From Perkinsus olseni (lineage: Eukaryota > Perkinsozoa > Perkinsida > Perkinsidae), in the NCBI GenBank assembly GCA_013115135.1, contig JABANP010000076.1, forward strand, positions 103,054 to 167,053: a DNA stretch of 64,000 nt, in the 5' to 3' direction. The notes beneath the pieces are model-generated. The model searched no databases, was not told the origin of the DNA, and saw nothing but the letters and a program-made list of their open reading frames with translations. The stretch's first letter is position 1. Each line of letters starts with the position of its first letter. Shown piece by piece: positions 1 through 8,601 of this stretch. The position numbers and the translations under genes are program-made.

Positions 1-218
1 TCTTCTACTGGAACATCACCATCACTTGCGATCAACTTGGCGATCACTCGTTCAGAGTGTTCCTTTATCTGGCTGTACTTCTTCCGTGACTCTAGGCATA
101 TGATACGCAGCTCGGCCTCGACGTCATGGGCGACACTCCTCCTACAGGATGCATCAACGGCGAGGGATGGATGAGGGGAGCTCGAAGGCGATGATGATGA
201 AGAAGTTGAAGGGGCCAT
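1..218 (-). CDS. MON2-like trafficking scaffold, N-terminus only
   Basis: The reading frame opens with a Met at 218 and runs off the left edge of the window. After a Ser/Pro-rich start, the peptide contains the stretch EAELRIICLESRKKY followed by SQIKEHSERVIAKL. This resembles the N-terminal DCB region of MON2 (SDLRALSLECKKKF, then PVKEAAE). MON2 and the related Sec7-type Arf-GEFs act at the Golgi and endosomes, where MON2 is a non-catalytic scaffold for retrograde traffic. Only about 72 residues are visible, so the HUS-box and HDS regions cannot be checked. The gene sits 161 bases downstream of the stop of the next minus-strand gene. The assignment rests on one short match; a BIG/GBF-type Sec7 protein is the main alternative. 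Confidence 0.5.
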   Translation of the reverse strand, partial: MAPSTSSSSSPSSSPHPSLAVDASCRRSVAHDVEAELRIICLESRKKYSQIKEHSERVIAKLIASDGDVPVE

Positions 219-379
219 CCGCAAGGAGACGAGACGCCAAAACCGCTGGCGAGCGAGAAATGACTACAGCGGAGCGGAGCGTGTCACGTTAGCAAGATTT
301 CCTCGAGCGCAACTCACGATCGAAGAAGACAAGAAGAGGTTCACTCAGTCCTCCTGTACAAGTGTTGTTGGAAGGGTCA

Positions 380-1791
380 TCATGTGGTGATGGGCAGGAA
401 CTTATCCTCCTCGGCGGCGTCAATGCGCTCTTGCTCGATCTTCTCGCGGATGCGCTGCTCCATCTGCACGGGATGTGAAAGCTGGTCGGAATTGGGTCAG
501 CTGAATGACCATACATGAAGGGCGTCAGCTGTTGCGGTGGTTGTACATTCTTAACACGCACGTCTCGCTCGGGGTAGGAGAGATTGGCTTCGTCCTCACA
601 GCGTTTGAAGGCCTGACCATCCGAGTTGGCAACAACAGCCGTGCGACGACTACCTCCATGATGCTGGTATGACACTCGTGTATCGGCTTTTCCTGGTACG
701 AAGGCGTCCAGAATCTCGTTGCAACGACTGAAGACAGAGTTGACGGATCTGACCTACTGCACTCAGGACTCACCGTATACTGCGATTCAATGCTTGGTGG
801 AAGGAATAGAGCCCAGCATTACTAGGACGATCGGCGGAGTACTGAAGCAACCCACGGGGAGCGGCCCAACTGAAGCACCCCAACCGTTATTACGAACAAG
901 CATGTCTGATCTATCGTACGCCATGTCCCTCTAATTTGACGAAGGTCCGCTCGCTGAGGTAAACAAGTACCATAACAACCGCAACTCACGGGCTTACCGA
1001 GATGAGCCCAGCATCTTTAGGGGACCTCGCGTCCTCCTGGACCTCTGGATACCGTACTGGCGGTTTCATGAAGCTTCCACCGACCACCATTCGGGAGATA
1101 TCACATGCGCAATTACCACTGACCATAAAGCATCCTGAGTATCCCAACACGATGGCATAACAGCATGGGAAGCTTGCAGGCGAGGTCACATGCGCACAGC
1201 AAAGATTCGGTCATCAGGAATCCTGCGGCCGAGCCAGACGATCAATGAGGGCGAATTGCGCAGCGGCCAAACGAACAACACTTGCGTTCCTGAGAAGATG
1301 CATCGTCAAGAGTGGTACCAGCGTGAGTATGTATAGCTCCCGGCCTACACCCTCACGAGAATGTTCAAGTAAGCAGTACCATCCGAAGGGGGAAGACCAG
1401 ACCCTTGCTGAACCATGCCCACTCCATCGCCCGGGCGGGGCTCTCTTGGTCATGAGAAATTTATTATTTTTCACCGAATTTTCATACGCAGAATAAGACG
1501 TCCGAGTAAGCGGGCAGAGTCTTCAAATCAATTCCAAGGAACTGCTCCTCTGGCATGGACTCGCGGACCTCGAAGCGAACACCCTACAGTTCATAAGTTG
1601 GTCTGCAGTCCCTGTCAAATTGATGTTCCCCGTCCTGATACTCCCTCAAGGAGTGGATAACTCCAGGGGCAGTCGAGCGGTGATCCGAGCGCCATGCCAC
1701 GTTCGTCCTAAAATGCCAGACTAGCGTGAAGGGAACTGTCAGTGCGTTCAGAGAAGGTCATTCGCGGAACGGAGAGCACGTAGGAGGACAT
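380..1791 (-). CDS. Hypothetical multi-exon protein
   Basis: I do not recognise this protein. Several minus-strand stretches read as coding and are separated by short GT..AG gaps: a Met start at 1791 (SSYVLSVPRMTFSERTDSS), a piece near 1490-1590 (RFEVRESMPEEQFLGID), a piece near 1010-1110 (VVGGSFMKPPVRYPEVQED), a piece near 820-920 (DMLVRNNGWGASVGPLPVGC), and a longer exon near 525-735 (CNEILDAFVPGKADTRVSY and onward). The last exon near 410-465 reads MEQRIREKIEQERIDAAEED and ends in a TGA at 380-382. Whether these form one gene or two could not be settled, because the last join does not keep a clean phase. The final exon is charged and probably helical. Confidence 0.35.
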
Positions 1792-1824
1792 CAGCAGTCA
1801 GCCCGGACCAGCTGAGTTTCAATG

Positions 1825-2674
1825 TTACATTCTCTGGACGGCTGCATACCACATTTGCCTCCATTCGCGTATCATGAGAGCTTCCTCGTCCACAGTGGAT
1901 ATGGTGACACGCTCCGGAGGGGCACCCGTGTCAACCAGACCTACATCAGTTCGAGTCGATGGCGTGTCTATCACTATGAAAAGGAAGATTAGAGTAAAGG
2001 GAAGCCCACCGCGGTTGAACCTCCTCCCACCTCTGATCCACTCGTCAGCCAAGCTAGCCAGTCTCACAACCTTAGGCGGCAGCAGGCAACCTACACGCTC
2101 TATCGGCCGACTTATTAACTCCAAAGCTCCTATCACCTTCGCCAGGCAGCAGCTTCCTCAAGAAGACGTCACAGAAGTGAGTGCAATTCTTGTTGAGTAT
2201 ATCATAGGAGCTCCCAAGCCATTCCCTCGTCAACCCTTCGAGTATGTGTATAACCTCAGTCACGCCCAACTGAGACCGGCCAGCAACTAGTCGCTCTCTA
2301 TAGGAGCCTATAGAACCTACCGTCATCATCATGACGGTGATGCTTATCACAACTTACCTCACTTGAGGTCGGCGGTACAGCAAAGATACCACAGCCATAC
2401 TGACAGTATCCGTAGCTCCACTCGACCCCATAGACCTTCAGTAGCGAGAGCTGCGAGCATGCGGGTGATGGATGACGATACTACTTCCACTGCTGCATGG
2501 AAGGCTCCACCAACGCCCACTACCTCCGATAATACCGTGTTCACCGAGGGCGAGGTTAGGTCGTAACTGCCGAAACAAGTGCCCTCCTCGCGAAGAGGGT
2601 CAACCACGATCAACTACCTACAGATGGATGACGACTGACGCGCCACGTTCCGCCATAGCACCCTGTTGCACCAT
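1825..2674 (-). CDS. PPPDE/DeSI-family deubiquitinating or deSUMOylating peptidase
   Basis: PPPDE (DUF862) proteins are papain-fold cysteine isopeptidases that remove SUMO or ubiquitin from substrates. All landmarks are present once short introns are removed: the start strand VVIHLYDLTSPSVN, the catalytic-His block GGAFHAAVEVYGVEWSYGYC, then SYRERLVAGRSQLGVTEV, and the catalytic-Cys block YDILNKNCTHFCDVFL followed by LLPPKVVRLASL. Introns are about 46-75 nt. Examples are 2566-2621 (phase 2) and a 46-nt phase-1 intron that joins the LLPGEG segment to CLLPPKV. The predicted start is the Met at 2674 and the stop is TAA at 1825-1827. The last 60 or so residues after ASLADEW are not conserved in the family as I know it. 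The gene is tightly packed between two other minus-strand genes. Confidence 0.85.
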
Positions 2675-2772
2675 TACGTTATTGCAGAACTTCAACCCAA
2701 CAGCCTCTTTGGTCACACTAATTTGAAACTCATTTGATACAGCAGTAGAAATGAAACCGTGAGAGGCATCTG

Positions 2773-3263
2773 CTAGCCTCCGCTGCCTTGGCTGCTATGC
2801 TGTTCTCGAGCGAGGAACCGATCAATGGTACCAGTAATGCCACCTAGATCCTTGCGAACCTTCATAAGAGCGTCGATTGAATGGTTCTCATGTGCTACCT
2901 GGGAAGAAAACAACATGCCAATCAACAACGAGGAACACCAGCCTTACTCTAGTGCTGTAGTGATGCTCCTGCTTGGTTAGTAACGCAAAATAGACGGCGG
3001 GCCTGGTACGTGAGGACGAAGACACAGTGGCTCCTGACAGGGATGTCATGCAGAGTACCACTCCCTCCCCAAATCAACCATCGACTGTTCGACACAAGTC
3101 AGTGACTGGAGCCGCAGGACCGTATGAAGCCTTCCAGCATGCTTCCATTACGCTCCCTCAACTACCTGACATTGTCATCAATGGGCTTCTTCAGCTTGGC
3201 CGAAGTCAGAAGATAATGACTGATGGCCTCCACTGTATGCATCACTGTCTTAGCCTTAGACAT
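2773..3263 (-). CDS. Hypothetical small basic/helical protein
   Basis: I do not recognise this gene. The first exon begins at the Met at 3263 (MSKAKTVMHTVEAISHYLL, continuing TSAKLKKPIDDNV). A middle exon near 2960-3040 reads SSSRTRPAVYFALLTKQEHH. The last exon reads VAHENHSIDALMKVRKDLG and then GITGTIDRFLAREQHSS, ending in TAG at 2773-2775. The last intron (GTAAG..CAG) joins cleanly. The first join does not, so an exon or splice site is still missing. The product would be about 110 residues, soluble, with no signal peptide. It lies about 100 bases upstream of the DeSI start on the same strand. Confidence 0.45.
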
Positions 3264-3312
3264 TATATCAGACGAGTGCGATGCCGCTGATGGTTCGCCT
3301 GAGAGGAATACG

Positions 3313-3736
3313 TCACGCGCCACGAAATTCCACAGGAGGGATGCCCCCAGTACTACTCAATTTGCCGACCAGTAGAGTGGGCATCCTCTTGATCATATTA
3401 TTGCCCAGGTCCACACTGACCAGCTTCTCGTCCACCGCTACTACCGTACCATAATGCAGTCTGTTCTCACTCCGGGGTATTATGACGATCTCTCCAGGCT
3501 GAAGTAGGGGGCAGTTCGAAGCTGGCAGCAGGAGCAGGTAGACTTGAGAAAATTCCGAGGTGAACTGCAGACTATAAGAAATGCCCACAAAATGCGACAT
3601 GCAAGAATGAGGCGCGCGAACGGCGGTCAAACAACTGAAGCATTGAGCCAGCATCTGCTGAGTGCTGCTGTTCCATGGCCACCGGCTGTGGAACAGAGGA
3701 ATTTCTGCTGGTGGCATACTGATTTAATTTTTGCAT
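3313..3736 (-). CDS. Hypothetical small protein with beta-rich C-terminal domain
   Basis: The start is the Met at 3736 (MQKLNQYATSRNSSVPQP). It continues through AGSMLQLFDRRSRASFL, a short intron, a small exon (FTSEFSQ), and a last exon reading PGEIVIIPRSENRLHYGTVV and then AVDEKLVSVDLGNNMIKRMP, ending VEFRGA-stop. The last exon looks like a small SH3/KOW/Tudor-like barrel (hydrophobic alternation with Gly turns), but no named family could be assigned. The stop codon at 3313-3315 lies inside a copy of a short motif (TTTCGTGGCGCGTGA on the coding strand) that recurs elsewhere in the window. Intron 1 would be only about 24-34 nt, depending on the donor chosen, which is unusually short. Confidence 0.4.
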
Positions 3737-3781
3737 GATACATTTCTTTCGTCACAAGCTATGTATTAATACTATCGCCCA

Positions 3782-4737
3782 TCATTCTACGCTGTACCAG
3801 CTCGGGTGTCTTGGCCCTTGAGTTGATAGGCGGCAGCCACGACCACGGAGCCTCACTGTGAACTTCGTTTTCCAATCCATTATCATCATCTCCTTGTCCT
3901 CCCTCTCAGCCTCCGTCCCTGGCCGTTTCTCCGCACGATGACTCCCCGCCGCTCCGCCGCCGCCTGCCCGACCCACCGACAGCCGCCTACCACCATCACC
4001 AGGGTTATCAAACACCTGCAGGAGTCGATCTCATCCTCCAATCGGTGTGGTCACTCACTAGGGACACCGACAGCTGGGCATTGCTGTCGCCGTCGGTCTT
4101 GTGCAGGCCGCCAGATGCTGAGGTATCCGTTAAATGCTTGGCGGCTTTTGCTGAGGGCGGACCACCCAATAGAGTCTTGCACTTAGTCTGAGGGAACGAA
4201 TACTCGCGCGACCGATGAGAGTCGTGAAAGGGGCTCATGCAGCGCTTCCCACTCGGACAAGCCGTCTAAAAACGGCGAACACATACAGTCACAGACGTGC
4301 TAGCAACTTCCCAACAATGCCAAGCAATCAGTCATTGCCAAGGACTCTCCCTCTTACCACGGACTCCCGGCGTCGTTTGGCACTGGACCGTACAGGTGGT
4401 GTTGAGCCCTCTGCCTGACCACGCGCCGCTCCCTGAGACCGGACTTATGAAAAATAGTATACCCAAGCCGCAGTAACATGCAATGATCTCCCTGCCAAGT
4501 AGTCGATACCTCCTGTCACCTGTGCTGAGGCCTGACGGGACCTGCTCCTGAGCCTCGTCACTCGAGAATGGCAGGTTCCTCGACCCAGCACTTGGATCGT
4601 ACCCTCCGTGAGGGCCTGACAGCCAATCACCCAAGCCCACGGTGAAAGGCCTTACTACCTAGTAGAGGAGCTGCTGCCTGCGTGGCGGCCATAGGCGTCC
4701 CGACACTTTTCCGCCGCAGGTTGATTCGGGCCTTCAT
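3782..4737 (-). CDS. Hypothetical low-complexity, Ser/Gly/Arg-rich protein
   Basis: I do not recognise this protein. The start is the Met at 4737 (MKARINLRRKSVGTPMAATQ). A phase-1 intron joins APLLG to PHGGYDPSAGSRNLPFSSDE. Another phase-1 intron leads to STPPVRSSAKRRRESV, a basic cluster that could be a nuclear localisation signal. The next exon (about 4024-4260) reads TACPSGKRCMSPFHDSHRSR, continues YSFPQTKCKTLLGGPPSAKA, and ends DHTDWRMRSTPAG. The 3' end is uncertain: the remaining frame to 3782 is Gly/Arg-rich and could be partly intron. No membrane segments are seen. This is the first minus-strand gene of the divergent pair with RPN12. Confidence 0.4.
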
Positions 4738-4993
4738 GATGTAAGCAAACAAACTGGCCGAAATGAAAGGAGGAATTTTACCTTCAGAAGCTTGACAGTG
4801 AAGACGGGATTATGCAGGCCTACACATCTACGAACCAAAAGTGAAAAGTTTATCACCTCAACCAGCCAAAACTGGGGAGACCGTGAGAGCAGGTTCAGGA
4901 GAAATGTGCTCTTGGGCGTGCGCGTAGTTTCGTGGCGCGTGAAGCCCAACATTGCTCGGCCATCCCCATAAATCAACTGAAGGTTTTGAAAAC
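4738..4993. promoter_or_regulatory. Divergent intergenic region at the strand-polarity switch
   Basis: These 256 bases separate the last minus-strand gene from the first plus-strand gene (RPN12). No coding stretch is convincing. A recurrent motif (TTTCGTGGCGCGTGAAG, 4928-4944, plus strand) sits 50 bases before the RPN12 start codon. No TATA box is obvious. It is the only head-to-head boundary I find in the window. Confidence 0.4.
4928..4944 (+). promoter_or_regulatory. Recurrent TTTCGTGGCGCGTGAA motif, copy upstream of RPN12
   Basis: The 17-mer TTTCGTGGCGCGTGAAG is shared exactly with the copy at 6917-6933, and the core with copies at 3313-3329 (minus), 8894 and 14770. Here it lies 50 bases upstream of the RPN12 ATG and in its orientation. 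Its GGCGCG core resembles E2F-type sites, but function is only inferred. Confidence 0.4.
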
Positions 4994-6574
4994 ATGGCTG
5001 CTGCTGTCATAGACAAGTCGGAGGTAGTCAGCGGAGCTTGCTCAGCCCTGGATGGTGAGCTGTCTCTCATTCAGATAGCGATGCTGGCCCTCGGGTTCAC
5101 GCCCACCGACGAGATCATCAAAGCACGAGAGAAACTAGGGATAAAGACACAGGGTAGTAGTAGGAGGTGGTGATGGTGTGGTATATGGATTCCCTTATTG
5201 ACAGACGAATTCATACAGTGGGCTAGAGGAACCCTGGAAACCGCTGCTGTTGATGCATTGAAGGCTGGCGATATGGGAGGTAGGCTGCTACCTCTGGACG
5301 GCTTTCGGGAACGTCGAAATCTTGGCAACATTCGGTCGTCTAGCCCTCCCTTCAATTTAGGCTACTCCTATACCTATAGTAGCTATATAAATGATAGGAG
5401 GGCCTCTCTCGAGAAGTCTCATGATAGATTGGCTAACGCCATTTCGAACTGCCCATCACTTTCGTGCCGGCCCAGCGTGCTGGTCGAGACGCCTTGTGCC
5501 ATGGTCTGAAGGCTTGTCTTCTTCCTCCTCTCAGCCTTCGAAAGGAGAGTGACTCAGCTACGCCGCTATTACTTCGAGAACCCCAACAATCAGCAGGCGC
5601 CCCTCCCCGAACATGGCCACCATCATGGGCCTCTACCTTTTGTTCTTACTGGTAATAAGCTCAGAGCACTATCACCACTACGCTGCAGCCTTCCATCAGA
5701 GTGCCGATCGGACTGGAGAATTCCACACTGAGGTTGAACAGTTGCCGGAGGCCCTCACTGGGACTCCCTCAGATCCAACTACCGGTAGTAGGGAAATCAT
5801 GATCGCGTAAACTCTGGACTTCCGCTTCGAATTCGACTGCAGTTCTTACCGAGGGCGTCGGCTCAGTCTGACCGTCATTTCTCCTCGTCGATCAGGTGGC
5901 TGTCGAAAGGTGCATCATGGAAGGCAATGGCACTAAGCTGAAGGCTTGTGTCTCGCAAGCGGCTAAGGACCTGCCCCACTCGGAGCTGCTCCTGCAGAGG
6001 GTGGTGAATCAAGTCCGGTAGTAACAGTGTCGATTGTGATATTATAACGAAGGGTGAAAATCAGAATCAAAATCGCCTCGTCGTTGGAGCGTGCCTACAC
6101 CTCCATGCACTCGAAGACGGCCTGCAAGATGCTTCTTATGGACCCCAACGACAAGAAGTCGTTGGAGCTCTTTGCCAAGGCAGAGAACGACAGGAAGGCT
6201 GCTGATGAAGGTAGTAGCATGGCAGTGGGCGGCGACGGTGTTGTGAAGCTCTCTGTCACTTCAGCCAACCTCTCCACGCTAGAATTGGAGGACCCGTCGA
6301 CTCCTGCCCAGGCGAGACTCAGGAACAGACTGAGCACTCGATGGGTCGTCGAGGGCGACAGGTAATTCGATCGTGCTGGAGCCTCTTTTCTGACACCTCT
6401 AGCTCATTTCTCGGCCAGGCTCGTTTTCAAGAAGATACGAGATGACGCTTCAGCAATGCCAGCATTGGATTTGATATCGAATATGATAGGTAGTCCTGGA
6501 CACCGGCCAAAAGGTGGCGGCGAAATCTCTTGTCTGCCGCAGGTTACGCTACCGATCTCGAGCGTATTGTCTAA
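4994..6574 (+). CDS. RPN12: 26S proteasome regulatory subunit RPN12 (PSMD8)
   Basis: RPN12 is a PCI-domain lid subunit of the 26S proteasome and joins last in lid assembly. After removal of short introns the exons follow the family order: LALGFTPTDEIIKARE, then TDEFIQWARGTLETAAVDAL, FERRVTQLRRYYFENPNN, MGLYLLFLL joined to SADRTGEFHTEVEQLPEAL, VAVERCIMEGNGTKLKA, IASSLERAYTSMHSKTACKM, and the C-terminus LVFKKIRDDASAMP joined to YATDLERIV-stop. This parallels human PSMD8 ([52 protein letters not shown]). Start is the Met at 4994; the TAA is at 6572-6574. One feature is odd. Between YYFENPNN and GLYLLFLL (about 5575-5628) the frame shifts by one base with no GT..AG intron available. The sequence there is rich in C homopolymers, so an assembly indel is the simplest explanation. 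Confidence 0.88.
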
Positions 6575-6914
6575 GGAGCCACTGGTAAAATACTGCGCGT
6601 TAGTATGGGTATTGATTGTTTCCAATCGACTCCGTTGTTGACTTTATTCGGCCAATTAATGCTGACGGGGAACTGCGGAGGATCACCTGGGACAGGGCTG
6701 ACTCTCGCGGGAGAGTAGGGGAGAGGGTGGTAGGAGAGACGAGACGTGTCGTGGATTACCGTGGCGGTCGAGGACTCTGGGGCCTCGAGGAATGCGTCGG
6801 TGGCCGTAGTTATTCCGAGACCGTAGGGCCAATGACTTCTCAACGCCCACGGCCTCCCGACGTGTATCACGGAGGATGAGGTGGACATGAGCAAGATCAA
6901 AAGTAGAGCACAAT
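6575..6914. other. Intergenic stretch without a supported gene
   Basis: After the RPN12 stop there are about 340 bases in which I see no convincing exon on either strand. The long minus-strand frame across it is compositionally odd and has no splice logic. A recurrent regulatory-like motif begins at its right edge (6915). Confidence 0.4.
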
Positions 6915-6933
6915 AATTTCGTGGCGCGTGAAG
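6915..6933 (+). promoter_or_regulatory. Recurrent AATTTCGTGGCGCGTGAAG motif
   Basis: This copy shares its 17-base core exactly with the one upstream of RPN12. It lies at the 5' edge of the next plus-strand coding block, in the same orientation as that gene. Confidence 0.4.
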
Positions 6934-7549
6934 GTTTACGCGTGAGACTTCTCTCAGCCGTGGAAGATTTATTGACACAATTGGAGGCGGCAGTACATCG
7001 ACGTAAAGTCTATCTGATCCGAAGCGAAATGAAGCCGGTGGAGGCGGAGGAGGCGGACGACCACTACAGTAGCTGGACGGACTCTTGCGCATCGGGTGTG
7101 ATGGAGCACGTCGGGTGTTGGTAGGGCGTGTGGCATCGCCGTCCGAAACGACAGCTACTGCGGCCTCTGAGGGCAGCCTTAGAAAAGGTGGAGAGAAGAA
7201 AGAAGGGGCTATCAAGGAAAAGGAAGGACGCCAGTGAAGTTAGGAGCCGCAGCGATAGCTACAATGGTAATCAACCTGCCACCCAGTGGGCATTCTTCTT
7301 TCCTTGCTCGTGTCGCTCAACTAAGACCACTTGCCTTCGGACTCGGAGCTTCTCCCCGTCCTTTCAGTTCCCGAACAGTCCCCGAAGAGGAGACAGTCGA
7401 CCAAGAAAGTGCGGACGTCGGAAAAAAGTAGGCATACTTGTGCCCCGCTGCTGCTGTCTACATTCCTGGGGTTGAACTGGGCTGGGATGCTCGGACAGCT
7501 CTTGTGCGTAGCGCTTCTGGTTAGTAGTAGTGTAGACGATCAGCAGTAG
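6921..7549 (+). CDS. Hypothetical protein with C-terminal membrane segment
   Basis: I do not recognise this protein. The first coding stretch reads LLSAVEDLLTQLEAAVHRRK and continues VYLIRSEMKPVEAEEADDHY. The second reads KRQLLRPLRAALEKVERRKK, a basic amphipathic helix. After a short intron the last stretch reads PSDSELLPVLSVPEQSPKRR and then a hydrophobic tail (APLLLSTFLGLNWAGMLGQL, LLCVALLVSS), ending in TAG at 7547-7549. The layout (charged helices, then one C-terminal membrane helix with only a few residues after it) is that of a tail-anchored protein, possibly SNARE-like; that is inference. The true start is not resolved. The frame opens at 6921 without an ATG, and the first in-frame Met is at about 7031. 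Confidence 0.35.
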
Positions 7550-7635
7550 TTAATAGCAACATCTGTACGCGCAAGAGTGACTTTATAGGGGAGGAGTGGT
7601 ATTAGTTATGCCCCTCCCCCACACATGAAGTTCGA

Positions 7636-8385
7636 TTGGAGTGGTATCGGCTGCTGGGTTCCAATCATCCATATGTCGTGATGGTAGGGCATCTCCGTAA
7701 AGGCTCCAGCGGCAAGAAGAACAGGAGGCCCTCCGACGACTTGTCCGATTTCATCGTTCCCACTATTAACCTGCTGGACAGCTCACCCTCTCATGATGAT
7801 GATAACGAGGCGAGGGATGATGACGTAGGTGGAGACACCGCCAGGGCTACAATCCGTACTGGATCCTCGAGGCGTCGCCAGGACCTCAACCAGGCTGAGT
7901 CGCTGAGGCGTGAGGCTTAGTCAGCCTTACGCGGCCGTACTTCAGGATTCTTCCTCCTCTTCTTCATCGTCGTCGTCTTCCAGCGGGTCCTCGATACTCA
8001 GTGACTCTGACGTGGTCATGAATGGTTTTGAAGATGATAACGGCGATAGACGGTACGATAAGCACAACTGAGCGGTCCGGGTGCAGGGAAGCTTCAGGTA
8101 CATCGTGGACCGAATCCTCCAGTTCGACGGGTAAGTCTGGTAGTAGGGGATGCTGACGGGAGTGGCAAGCTGTTCAGACGGAAATACTTGGTACGGTGGA
8201 AAGGCTACACGGAGATGACCTGGGAGCCCCCGGAAAACCTTCAAGAGAAGTAAGGTGGATTACACCAGGGGCGCTTGTTCGGCCCTATCTAGTGCATTCT
8301 GACTCCGGTGTTCAGTTTCAAGCACGAAATGAAGGAGGCTCGAAAGAACTACAGAGAGAAGGAGAAGTTTCGGCCGAGGTTTTGA
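7636..8385 (+). CDS. Chromodomain protein
   Basis: Chromodomains bind methylated lysines on histone tails through an aromatic cage. The exon at about 8092-8131 reads FRYIVDRILQFDG. A phase-2 intron (GTAAG..CAG) joins it to RKYLVRWKGYTEMTWEPPEN and LQEK. The aromatic-cage positions (Tyr in RYIVDRIL, and Trp in VRWKGY with the following Trp in TWEP) are all present. The last exon FKHEMKEARKNYREKEKFRP ends in a TGA at 8383-8385. Upstream, a Ser/Asp-rich acidic stretch (7950-8030) and a frame reading RRPSDDLSDFIVPTINLLDS (from about 7710) probably form the N-terminus, but those joins are unsettled and the start at 7636 is a guess. The domain ends close to the C-terminus with no chromoshadow domain visible. 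An HP1-like or other small chromatin protein fits best. Confidence 0.7.
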
Positions 8386-8601
8386 GCCCTCGGCGGTCCC
8401 TGGCTACAACCTTCACCTGGGCTGGGCCTAGCACCATGTCGGACGCCACCCAATTCCTGTCCGACTCTCGTATATAGAGTAACCATTCTTCCTTCCTTCC
8501 TCCCTGATTCCTAACTGAGCTACTACTTTGTGAACTACAGCGGCTCTTCTTGAGTTGTCAATCATCGGGACCTGTGGATGGAGGACCGGAGTTATTTTCT
8601 C

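Noticed and set aside
6571..7215. 214-residue minus-strand frame upstream of the tail-anchored protein
   Set aside because: It runs across an intergenic region and into exons of the plus-strand gene with no domain or splice support.
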